Shown: one piece after another, positions 33,096 to 39,468 of the stretch
How the letters are laid out: every line of letters begins with the position of its first letter
How positions within the stretch are numbered: the first letter of the stretch is position 1
From: an uncultured Parvularculaceae bacterium
GTDB taxonomy: Bacteria > Pseudomonadota > Alphaproteobacteria > Caulobacterales > Parvularculaceae
DNA length: 39,468 bases
NCBI GenBank assembly: GCA_938010655.1
Contig: CALLVA010000174.1
Coordinates: forward strand, 1-39,468
Direction of reading: 5' to 3'
Made by a program: the position numbers and the translations under genes
The notes under the pieces: model-generated
Told to the model about the DNA's origin: nothing
Seen by the model: the letters and a program-made list of their open reading frames with translations, nothing else
Database searches by the model: none

Positions 33096-33830
33096 TTAGG
33101 CTTTTTTAGCTTCCACCACTGTCACACCTGCGTCAGTGCCAAAAATCGCCATATCCGCAAGCCCGACAAAAAGGCCCGTTTCGACGACACCGGGAATCAT
33201 ATCTAAAGCACGATCAAGGGCATCCGCATCTGGAATACGAACGCAGGCAATATCTACGATATAATTACCGCCATCAGTACGATAGACCCCGCCGCCAGCC
33301 TCGCGCGGGCCGGGCCGCAGATTTAGAGAAGGGGCTTTGATCCCTTGTGCTTCGAGAACCCGGCGAATTTTTTGAATGGTCAATGGCCACGAGAACCGAT
33401 CAATCTCAACCGGGAGAGCAAACTTGCCCAATTGCGCAACGTTTTTGCTCTCATCCGCAATGACAATCATCCGCGTCCCAGAAGAGGCAATAATTTTTTC
33501 CCGAAGCAACGCCCCGCCGCCGCCTTTGATCAGATTGAGATCACCATCACATTCATCCGCCCCATCAATCACAAGATCAATGACGGTGCTTTCATCAGGA
33601 TCAATTAATTCAACTCCAGCCGCTTCGGCCAAGCGGCGCGTTTCTTCTGACGTGGGAATACACCGAACTGTCAGGCCCTTTTGTACCATGAGACCAACAG
33701 CCGCCACCAAATGCGCCGCGGTTGAGCCCGTGCCCAAACCAAGGGTCATGCCGTCTTGAATATATTTAGCAGCCTCTTCGGCAGCTTGGCGTTTTTTATC
33801 GTCAGAGGTGGTCATGATTTCTGCTCTCAT
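33096..33830 (-). CDS. rpiA: Ribose-5-phosphate isomerase A
   Basis: Interconverts ribose 5-phosphate and ribulose 5-phosphate in the pentose phosphate pathway. The 244-residue protein shows GLGTGSTAAHLV (phosphate loop), the catalytic region DGADECDGDLNLIKGGGGALLREKI with its Asp, Glu and Lys residues, and IADESK. ATG 33830 and ATG 33815 (MTTSDDKK) are both possible starts; neither has a strong ribosome binding site. The gene is 49 bases after glmS and should be co-transcribed with it. Cytoplasmic. Confidence 0.94.
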   Translation of the reverse strand: MRAEIMTTSDDKKRQAAEEAAKYIQDGMTLGLGTGSTAAHLVAAVGLMVQKGLTVRCIPTSEETRRLAEAAGVELIDPDESTVIDLVIDGADECDGDLNLIKGGGGALLREKIIASSGTRMIVIADESKNVAQLGKFALPVEIDRFSWPLTIQKIRRVLEAQGIKAPSLNLRPGPREAGGGVYRTDGGNYIVDIACVRIPDADALDRALDMIPGVVETGLFVGLADMAIFGTDAGVTVVEAKKA

Positions 33831-33879
33831 TTTGCCCGATCAAAATACGCATTTTTGCGCATTTAGCAATAAACAAGAG

Positions 33880-35715
33880 CTATTCCACCGTCACAGATTT
33901 TGCCAAATTGCGCGGCTGATCCACATCCGTTCCTTTTGAGCAAGCGGTATAATAAGCCAGCAATTGGATGGGTACAGAATATGCTAATGGGGAGAGCATC
34001 GGGTCTGTTTCTGGCACAGCAATCGAGCGCCAGAGCTTGCCCCCTTTTTCCGCTTCAGCAATGCCTTTTTCAGAAGACACCAAAAGACATTTGCCGCCGC
34101 GCGCCATGACTTCATGCATATTGGAAATTGTTTTTTCAAACAGAACATCGTCATCTGGCGCCACCACGATGACAGGCACATCTTCATCGATCAACGCGAT
34201 AGGACCATGCTTCAACTCTCCAGCCGCATAGCCTTCTGCGTGAATATAAGAAATTTCTTTAAGCTTCAACGCGCCTTCCAATGCCATTGGATAAGACACA
34301 CCGCGACCAAGATATAAAACATCCCGTGCTTTGGCGATATCATCAGCAAGGGCTTTAATGTCAGCTTCGGATTTCAACGCTTCAGAGATCTGGCGCGGCG
34401 CTTCCAAGAGCGCGGTTACGAGACGGTTTTCCTCTTCGGGAGAAATTGTGCCCCGCTGTTTCCCGGCTGCAATGGCCACGCAAGCAAGCGCTGCTAATTG
34501 GCAGGTAAATGCTTTGGTTGAAGCAACCCCAATTTCTGGGCCCGCATATGTCGGGCAAAGGCCATGGCTTTCCCGCGCAATGGTTGATTCTGGCACATTC
34601 ACGATCGAGCAAATCATTTGCCCATTTTCTTTTGCATCGCGCAATGCCGCCAATGTGTCTGCGGTCTCCCCAGATTGGGAGATAAACAACGCCCCGCCAT
34701 TCTTCGTATACACCATATCGCGATACCGAAGCTCAGAAGCCACATCAATTTCAATCGGTAAGCGCGCCCATTTTTCAAACCAATATTTTGAAATCAACCC
34801 CGCATAAAATGCGGTGCCACAGGCGGACATGGTCAATCGATCAATATTGGTAAAATCAAGCGTGTCTGCCGGCAGTGAAATTGTTTTGGATACCGGGTCA
34901 ATATAAGCCGATAGTGTATGCCCGACGACTTCAACCTGTTCATGAATTTCCTTCGCCATAAAATGACGATGGCCACCCTTATCAACCATCATGGCCGACG
35001 CTTGGGAAATTTGCTCTTCGCGAGAAACAGCGTTGCCCTCAACATCGAAAATATCAAACCCATCCCGGCGAATCTCAGCCAAATCACCTTCCGCAAGATA
35101 GGTCACCAAATTTGTAAAAGGCGCAAGCGCATACGCATCAGAGCCGAGGAACATTTCTCCTTCGCCGCGCCCTATCGCCAGAGGGCTGCCTTGGCGTGCA
35201 CATAAAATAAAACCATCATTACCCGGAAAAATAGCGGCCAGTGCATAAGCGCCTGTCAGTCTTTTAACCGCCGCCATAAAGGCCTGTTTTGGGCCTAAAT
35301 TTTGAGTCATCATCAGATGCGTCACAAGTTGCGGCACAACTTCTGTGTCCGTCTCGCTTTCAAAGACACGGCCTTCCGCGATCAACTCTGCGCGCAAATC
35401 TGCAAAATTTTCGATAATACCATTATGCGCAATCGCCACGCGATCTGTGGAATGAGGATGTGCATTTGCTTCTGTCGGCGCCCCATGGGTGGCCCAACGG
35501 GTCTGCCCGATGGAGACGACGCCTTCCAAAGGCTCAGCATCCAAAAGAGCTTTCAAATTCACCATCTTGCCTTTGGCGCGGCGGCGCGCCATGACGCCAT
35601 CTTTCAAAGTGGCTATGCCTGCTGAATCATATCCTCGATATTCAAGCCGTTTCATCATTTCAAAAACGGAAACCGCTGCTTCTTCTCGCCCAATGACACC
35701 TACTATACCGCACAT
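33880..35715 (-). CDS. glmS: Glutamine-fructose-6-phosphate aminotransferase (isomerising)
   Basis: Makes glucosamine 6-phosphate from fructose 6-phosphate and glutamine, the entry step to UDP-GlcNAc. The 611-residue protein has the class II glutaminase domain (nucleophile Cys2 in MCGIVGVIG, GQTRWATHG, THLMMTQNLG). Two SIS isomerase domains follow (MSACGTAFYAGL, FISQSGETADTLAAL, YLGRGVSYPMALEGALKLKE), and the protein ends PRNLAKSVTVE as usual for the family. AGGATATAATAAT precedes the ATG. It follows glmU by 11 bases, so both amino-sugar enzymes are co-expressed. I see no glmS ribozyme, which is expected outside Firmicutes. Confidence 0.97.
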   Translation of the reverse strand: MCGIVGVIGREEAAVSVFEMMKRLEYRGYDSAGIATLKDGVMARRRAKGKMVNLKALLDAEPLEGVVSIGQTRWATHGAPTEANAHPHSTDRVAIAHNGIIENFADLRAELIAEGRVFESETDTEVVPQLVTHLMMTQNLGPKQAFMAAVKRLTGAYALAAIFPGNDGFILCARQGSPLAIGRGEGEMFLGSDAYALAPFTNLVTYLAEGDLAEIRRDGFDIFDVEGNAVSREEQISQASAMMVDKGGHRHFMAKEIHEQVEVVGHTLSAYIDPVSKTISLPADTLDFTNIDRLTMSACGTAFYAGLISKYWFEKWARLPIEIDVASELRYRDMVYTKNGGALFISQSGETADTLAALRDAKENGQMICSIVNVPESTIARESHGLCPTYAGPEIGVASTKAFTCQLAALACVAIAAGKQRGTISPEEENRLVTALLEAPRQISEALKSEADIKALADDIAKARDVLYLGRGVSYPMALEGALKLKEISYIHAEGYAAGELKHGPIALIDEDVPVIVVAPDDDVLFEKTISNMHEVMARGGKCLLVSSEKGIAEAEKGGKLWRSIAVPETDPMLSPLAYSVPIQLLAYYTACSKGTDVDQPRNLAKSVTVE

Positions 35716-35726
35716 ATTATTATATC

Positions 35727-37073
35727 CTATTTCTTATTCTTTGCACGGAACGTTGCCGCCCAGCCAGATTTCATGACTTGTCGACCCCGCGCCACCGCCA
35801 GATCATCTTTTTCGACATTCTTTGTGACAACTGATCCAGACCCCACATAAGCTCCATCTCCAATGGAAACTGGTGCCACTAAAGAAGAATTGGACCCGAC
35901 AAACGCGCCAGCGCCAATCTCTGTCTTGAATTTATTGAACCCATCATAATTACAAGTGATCGTGCCTGCGCCAATATTAGCATCTGCCCCCACATGAGCA
36001 TCGCCAATATAACTCAAATGGTTCACCTTTGCGCCCGCTTCCAAAACTGCTTTTTTCAGCTCAACAAAATTGCCCACTTTTGACGCTGGTCCCAAATCTG
36101 CCCCCGGTCGCAGCCGCGCATATGGCCCTGCCATCGCCCCTTCTCGAACGATTGTGCCTTCAAGGTGGGAAAAGGCTTTGATCTCCGCGTTATTTTCAAC
36201 CGTCACGCCGGGCGCAAAGACAACCCCCTGCCCAATGATGACATCTTGACCAATTTTGGTATCATAAGAAAAATAAGTCGTATGCTGATCTAAAAGCGTT
36301 GCGCCATCTTCCATCGCTTTTTGGCGCGCGCGCCGCTGGAACACATCTTCTGCCACCGCTAATTCAACCCGCGAATTAACCCCCAACACTTCTTCTTCTG
36401 TGCCTTCCACAACCGAACAAGAGTGACCCGCATCACGCGCCAAACCGACAATATCTGTCAGATAATATTCGCCCTTCGCATTCTCATTGCCAATTTTGGG
36501 CAATTCGTTTTTCAAAACATCAGAATGGATTGCCATGAAACCAGAATTACAAAGCCCAACCGCAAGCTCGTCTGGGCTTGCTTCTTTTGCCTCAACAATT
36601 TTTAAGAGGCTGCCTTCTTGATCGGTGATCAGGCGTCCATAAGCGCCTGCATCTTCCAAGGTAAACCCCAGAACCGCAACACCCGCCCCTGCTGTCACTG
36701 CGTCCACAAGTTTTTGCAGGGTTTGCGCGGTCACCAAAGGACTATCCGCAAAGAGCACCAAGACAACACCGTGAAAACCATCAAGACCTGGCAAGGCTTG
36801 CGCGACAGCATCGCCCGTGCCTTGCGGCGGCGCTTGCACAAAAATACCGGCTTCAGCATGCAATGACGTTGCGACATCACCAACTTCCGGCGCGTGATCG
36901 CCAATTACAACACCAAGCCGCGTCAGCTGTAATGTCTCTACGGTTTTGATCACGTGGCCGAGCATCGGCAGCCCCCCAACAGGGTGCAGCACTTTTGGCA
37001 AAGCTGATTTCATTCTGGTGCCATGGCCAGCCGCCAAAATGATCGCTGCAATATCAGTTTTCGTCGCGCTCAT
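35727..37073 (-). CDS. glmU: Bifunctional GlcN-1-P acetyltransferase / GlcNAc-1-P uridyltransferase
   Basis: Catalyses the last two steps to UDP-GlcNAc. The uridyltransferase domain starts with AAIILAAGHGTRMKSALPKVLHPVGG and includes QGTGDAVAQAL and NSGFMAI. The left-handed beta-helix acetyltransferase domain (about 240-440) carries LRPGADLGPASKVGNFVELK, VNHLSYIGDAHVG and GAGTITCNYDGFNKF. ATG 37073 gives 448 residues, close to the family length, and has GGGGAGAATG upstream; the extra 53 codons of the tracked ORF have no similarity to GlmU and overlap the divergent gene's leader. First gene of the glmU-glmS-rpiA-hyp-gor string. Confidence 0.96.
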   Translation of the reverse strand: MSATKTDIAAIILAAGHGTRMKSALPKVLHPVGGLPMLGHVIKTVETLQLTRLGVVIGDHAPEVGDVATSLHAEAGIFVQAPPQGTGDAVAQALPGLDGFHGVVLVLFADSPLVTAQTLQKLVDAVTAGAGVAVLGFTLEDAGAYGRLITDQEGSLLKIVEAKEASPDELAVGLCNSGFMAIHSDVLKNELPKIGNENAKGEYYLTDIVGLARDAGHSCSVVEGTEEEVLGVNSRVELAVAEDVFQRRARQKAMEDGATLLDQHTTYFSYDTKIGQDVIIGQGVVFAPGVTVENNAEIKAFSHLEGTIVREGAMAGPYARLRPGADLGPASKVGNFVELKKAVLEAGAKVNHLSYIGDAHVGADANIGAGTITCNYDGFNKFKTEIGAGAFVGSNSSLVAPVSIGDGAYVGSGSVVTKNVEKDDLAVARGRQVMKSGWAATFRAKNKK

Positions 37074-37225
37074 GAGTGTATCATTCTCCCCGGTCTTGCC
37101 CCGCTCGTTGCATATCTTATAGCAAGAAGCTTGCCCAGTGACGTTATGTTTCTTTTTCTTTCCAACGTCTCCTAAACTCTGAAAAAGATTGAGATATATT
37201 GTCAACACAGCTTCAGGGTGAATCC

Positions 37226-37420
37226 ATGACACCGCTTAACACGCTCTGCGTTATTTTTGATCTTGATGGCACCTTGATTGAGACCGCGCCAGACTTAGCC
37301 GGGGCCATGAACCGCGTGTTGATCAACGAAGGATATGCGGCTTTGCCTGTCTCGCAGGTGCGCCCACTGATTGGCCATGGCGGTCGCGCGATGCTGCGGG
37401 GCGCTTTAACCCATTTTTGA
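37226..37420 (+). pseudogene. Truncated HAD hydrolase, phosphoglycolate-phosphatase-like remnant
   Basis: Sixty-four codons match the start of Gph-type HAD phosphatases: VIFDLDGTLIETAPDLAGAMNRVL carries motif I with its nucleophile Asp, and VRPLIGHGGRAMLRGAL is the cap-region match. A TGA then ends the frame, whereas functional members run to about 220 residues, so motifs II-IV are missing. After the stop, a terminator-like hairpin follows within 25 bases. This pattern suggests a large internal or 3' deletion that kept the end of the gene. In other alphaproteobacteria gph genes are often neighbours of glmU, which supports decay in place rather than capture. Confidence 0.8.
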
Positions 37421-37442
37421 AGAGGGGATTGAGGCAAATAGC

Positions 37443-37460
37443 ACGCCCTTAGGGCGTTTT
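37443..37460 (+). terminator. Probable intrinsic terminator after the gph remnant
   Basis: ACGCCC (37443-37448), TTA, GGGCGT (37452-37457) then TTT. A compact 6-bp stem with a short T tract, probably the retained terminator of the once longer gene. Confidence 0.6.
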
Positions 37461-37486
37461 AGATACGAAACCGCCCCCAAAACGAA

Positions 37487-37525
37487 AATTCCCGGCGGCG
37501 GCTTTTTCTGCCACTACCGGGAATT
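37487..37525. repeat. 9-bp inverted repeat between the gph remnant and a small gene
   Basis: AATTCCCGG (37487-37495) and CCGGGAATT (37517-37525) are perfectly complementary around a 21-base centre that itself has GGCGGC and a T5 tract. It may be a terminator for the small minus-strand gene ending at 37553, or debris from the deletion in gph. Confidence 0.45.
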
Positions 37526-37552
37526 GAATTATTCTCTAAAAATCGCCGAGCT

Positions 37553-37747
37553 TTAAACCACTTGTTGGGTTCGCTGGGGCATCCCATTGACCATGTTGCT
37601 ACGCAGATCGGTCCGGGCGGATCTCATTGTTGAGACGAAGCCTTCCTTGACCAATTCTACATTTACTTCAAAGCCTTGCTTGCGCCAATAGTCTGCAATT
37701 TTTTGCTCCAACCGAGCAGCGCCATCTTTGTTACAATAATCTGACAT
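37553..37747 (-). CDS. Small conserved-looking hypothetical protein
   Basis: A 64-residue cytoplasmic protein starting MSDYCNKDGAARLEQKIADYWRKQGF and ending near RSNMVNGMPQRTQQ. The layout (amphipathic helix containing KIADYWRKQG, a beta strand VNVELV, and a terminal RSNMVNGMP segment) reminds me of a small alphaproteobacterial family, but I cannot name a function. ATG 37747 has an excellent ribosome binding site (GGAGGAAACTG), better than the tracked start six codons earlier, which makes this a real gene. It is divergent from the XRE regulator, with which it shares a 234-base AT-rich control region. Confidence 0.75.
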   Translation of the reverse strand: MSDYCNKDGAARLEQKIADYWRKQGFEVNVELVKEGFVSTMRSARTDLRSNMVNGMPQRTQQVV

Positions 37748-37981
37748 CAGTTTCCTCCGTGACAAATCAAAAAATCAAAGGTGCTTCCCTTTCTTATAGG
37801 GGGAAATCACTCTTGCCTTATATTTATAGGTTAGATTCAGGGTCTGTCCATAGACCAAACTATAAAATTGCCAATTTTTATAAGTTTATCCTCTTTTTGT
37901 GATTTTTTGTGCTATATTTCATGGCAATTAATTAGTTTTACGTATATTTTATGCGCCTAACAAATATTTTTAGAGGCCATC
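37748..37981. promoter_or_regulatory. AT-rich divergent promoter region of the XRE regulator
   Basis: Very AT-rich, about 230 bases. It contains GGTCT (37841-37845)/AGACC (37852-37856) and a spaced pair AATTGCC (37866-37872)/GGCAATT (37923-37929), which could be operator half-sites for the adjacent repressor-like protein. The ribosome binding site for the regulator is AGAGGCCATC before ATG. The role of the repeats is inference. Confidence 0.35.
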
Positions 37982-38671
37982 ATGCGAGAACCTTTACTCT
38001 CTTCCTTGCGAGAGACCGTCGACACCACGCCAGATCTCACCGCTATTGGGGAGCGTATTCGTGTTGCGCGCAAGAATATCGGCTTGAAACAGGCCGATCT
38101 GGCTGAACGACTTGGGGTCACCCAACCGACTGTAGCCAATTGGGAATCGGGGGTTCACGATCCTCGTCAGTTAATGTTGGCCAAAATTGCGGAAACAGTT
38201 GGGGCAAGCCTTGGTTGGCTCGCCAGTGGGGAGCGATCTCAGCAAGAAAAAGACAAGCAACCCGCCGCGGCCTATTTGCGCCGGGGGCTGTTCCATGTGC
38301 CCATTGTCTTGATGCGGGACATTGCCCGATTATCAGAAGCCCCGGACATGGATTTTCATACCTATGCCACGGATTATATTCCCTTCACGGCGGGCAATGA
38401 TGGTGTCTTTGGTGTTTTCGTTAAAGACCCTGCTATGGATCTTGCTTTTCCGGGAGAGACCTTGGCGGTGATAGACCCTAAATTGCGCAGCCCGGTCGAT
38501 GGGGATTTTGTACTGATGTCCCGGGAAGGCGAAGAACCGTATATTCGAAAATGGCGCGTCAATCCGATCCGGCTTGAGCCTGTTTCCAGCATGATGAGTT
38601 TTGAGCCTGTGCCCGTCAATAATTTGAAAGGGCTTCTTGGCTCTGTCTTGGTGTCCATTCGATTCCATTAA
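37982..38671 (+). CDS. XRE regulator with degenerate S24 (LexA/CI-like) domain
   Basis: A 229-residue transcription regulator. Residues about 20-80 form a helix-turn-helix of the XRE type (IGERIRVARKNIGLKQADLAERLGVTQPTVANWESG). Residues about 130-225 look like an S24 peptidase domain: GVFGVFVKDPAMDLAFPGETLAVIDP, PVDGDFVLMS, then PYIRKW. In active LexA/CI proteins the first stretch contains GDSM with the nucleophile Ser. Here it reads DPAM with Ala151, so self-cleavage is not expected even though Lys190 is a candidate partner. It could sense a ligand or oligomerise instead. The gene faces the same direction as the murL-like gene, 70 bases downstream. Confidence 0.85.
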   Translation: MREPLLSSLRETVDTTPDLTAIGERIRVARKNIGLKQADLAERLGVTQPTVANWESGVHDPRQLMLAKIAETVGASLGWLASGERSQQEKDKQPAAAYLRRGLFHVPIVLMRDIARLSEAPDMDFHTYATDYIPFTAGNDGVFGVFVKDPAMDLAFPGETLAVIDPKLRSPVDGDFVLMSREGEEPYIRKWRVNPIRLEPVSSMMSFEPVPVNNLKGLLGSVLVSIRFH

Positions 38672-38741
38672 AACATATTGCTTTTACAGAAACGGCAATA
38701 TCTCTATTGCACCACTCTCTTGCCCTGCTTAAACCCCTTTT

Positions 38742-39468
38742 ATGAGCCATAAAGACACCATGATATCGCGCGGCACCACTTTTACCCTGACGAACTGGGC
38801 CATCAACAGCACGGGGAAAAGCGTCGCTTTTTCCTATGAGTGCAGCCGGTTTGGTCCCTTTACAGAAGAAGTGTCTTTTCCCTTTGAAGCGCGCGCCCTT
38901 CAGCCCACCGAAGAGATGTCTCGCCTTTTGGATTTGTTACATATCGCGCTGGGGGTCAGTTATTACAAAGCTGCAGCCGCAGAAAAAATTGAATTGCCTG
39001 TGTCAACCCCTGCTGCCATCGAAATGGCACGTCTTCTTTATACGGAAGGCTTAGCCGAATTTTTCGTGCGCGCCGGGCTGGACTATCCTGTTGCCACCAC
39101 ATTTAGGACCAAGTCGAAAAATTACAAAACTGCCAAAAGCCATGCGCCAGAGCCAAGTGATATTGAGTGTCTTATTGCTTTTGGAGGCGGCAAAGATTCT
39201 TATGTTGCCAAAGCGATTTCTGACCAAGCAGGTTACAAAGCGGCGCTTTGCTCTGTCACATTGTCGCCCCGTGTTGAAACAATTTTGCAAGGCACAGCGC
39301 CAGAACCCCTGATTTTTCTGCATCGAAAATTAGACCCAAAAATTCGCACCCTTGACCCGGCAAAAGCTTTTAATGGGCATATCCCCATCACCGCAATCAA
39401 CTCATTGATGCTGGTGATCTTCGCGAAAATGATGGGGATACGGCAGGTGGTTTTTGCCAATGAGCGGT
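38742..39468 (+). CDS. murL: MurL-type UDP-MurNAc-L-Ala-L-Glu epimerase (partial, runs off the right edge)
   Basis: The first 242 residues are in the window; the ORF is absent from the track because it has no stop here. The sequence shows an N-terminal domain (FSYECSRFGPFTEEVSFPF, DLLHIALGVSYYKAAA, YTEGLAEFFVRAGLD). A PP-loop follows, AFGGGKDSYVA (Gly148-Ser153), then the late motifs NGHIPITAINSLMLV and VVFANER. This order fits MurL, the enzyme known from Xanthomonas that epimerises the terminal L-Glu of UDP-MurNAc-L-Ala-L-Glu to D-Glu, bypassing glutamate racemase. MurL normally works with a MurD variant (MurD2), which may lie beyond the edge. ATG 38742 has no strong ribosome binding site; ATG 38760 is possible. 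Assigned from remembered family motifs. Confidence 0.8.
   Translation, partial: MSHKDTMISRGTTFTLTNWAINSTGKSVAFSYECSRFGPFTEEVSFPFEARALQPTEEMSRLLDLLHIALGVSYYKAAAAEKIELPVSTPAAIEMARLLYTEGLAEFFVRAGLDYPVATTFRTKSKNYKTAKSHAPEPSDIECLIAFGGGKDSYVAKAISDQAGYKAALCSVTLSPRVETILQGTAPEPLIFLHRKLDPKIRTLDPAKAFNGHIPITAINSLMLVIFAKMMGIRQVVFANER

Noticed and set aside
34331-34807. 158-residue ORF antisense to glmS
   Set aside because: Lies within a conserved glmS domain and has no initiation signal.
37074-37232. 53-codon upstream extension of glmU
   Set aside because: No similarity to GlmU; starts inside the leader of the divergent gph remnant, and a good start exists at 37073.
38675-38701. ATATTGC/GCAATAT inverted repeat after the XRE gene as a terminator
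   Set aside because: AT-rich stem with no T-run downstream in the direction of transcription; evidence too weak.

Overview
The window reads as the chromosome of an alphaproteobacterium of moderate GC, possibly a marine or stalked type such as Hyphomonadaceae/Maricaulales; that family-level guess is inference. Support comes from the HIG1 twin-transmembrane protein - PduO-type cobalamin adenosyltransferase - etfB - etfA string, the ispE + TPR lipoprotein pair, a glmU-glmS-rpiA-gor strand, an exosortase/VPLPA-CTERM sorting pair, and one CtrA-like box (TTAA-N7-TTAA). I see no rRNA, tRNA, CRISPR array or insertion sequence.

Layout. 1-1.25 kb: AT-rich edge with one unrecognised gene (517-1035). 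1.27-6.4 kb: arginine succinyltransferase (AST) operon led by an M20 metallohydrolase, then astA, astD, astB; astC and astE are not here. 6.4-14.9 kb: envelope and exopolysaccharide region. A glycoside-hydrolase-like protein and exosortase D (fused to an EpsI domain) run on the minus strand. A Wzz-type chain-length protein and a BY-kinase ATPase run on the plus strand to a bidirectional terminator. A spondin-domain VPLPA-CTERM protein, a likely cargo of the exosortase, and a WecA-like phosphosugar transferase follow on the minus strand. 14.9-18.4 kb: ispE, TPR lipoprotein, YaiI/UPF0178 protein. 18.6-25.8 kb: fatty acid desaturase, a TM-only MscS-like protein, a DUF1287 protein, an SPFH/NfeD pair and a large exported putative cysteine hydrolase of unknown function with a CtrA-like box in its promoter region. 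25.8-28.2 kb: tandem acyltransferase-3 paralogues. 28.4-31.1 kb: HIG1 protein, cob(I)alamin adenosyltransferase, etfB, etfA and a strong terminator. 31.1-37.1 kb: minus-strand string glmU, glmS, rpiA, a hypothetical gene and gor. 37.2-39.5 kb: a truncated phosphoglycolate-phosphatase-like remnant, a small conserved-looking protein, an XRE regulator with a degenerate S24 domain, and the first 242 residues of a MurL-type UDP-MurNAc-L-Ala-L-Glu epimerase running off the right edge.

How the genes fit together. The AST genes feed arginine carbon into glutamate and succinate; ETF and the cobalamin enzyme belong to acyl-CoA and organic-acid oxidation. GlmS and GlmU make UDP-GlcNAc, used for peptidoglycan (where MurL would supply the D-Glu stem residue) and possibly by the WecA-like transferase to start the polysaccharide handled by the Wzz/BY-kinase pair. 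The exosortase would anchor VPLPA-tagged proteins in the same envelope. The least understood items are the exosortase neighbourhood, the 651-residue cysteine-hydrolase-like protein, the M20 gene in the AST operon, and the regulator next to murL.
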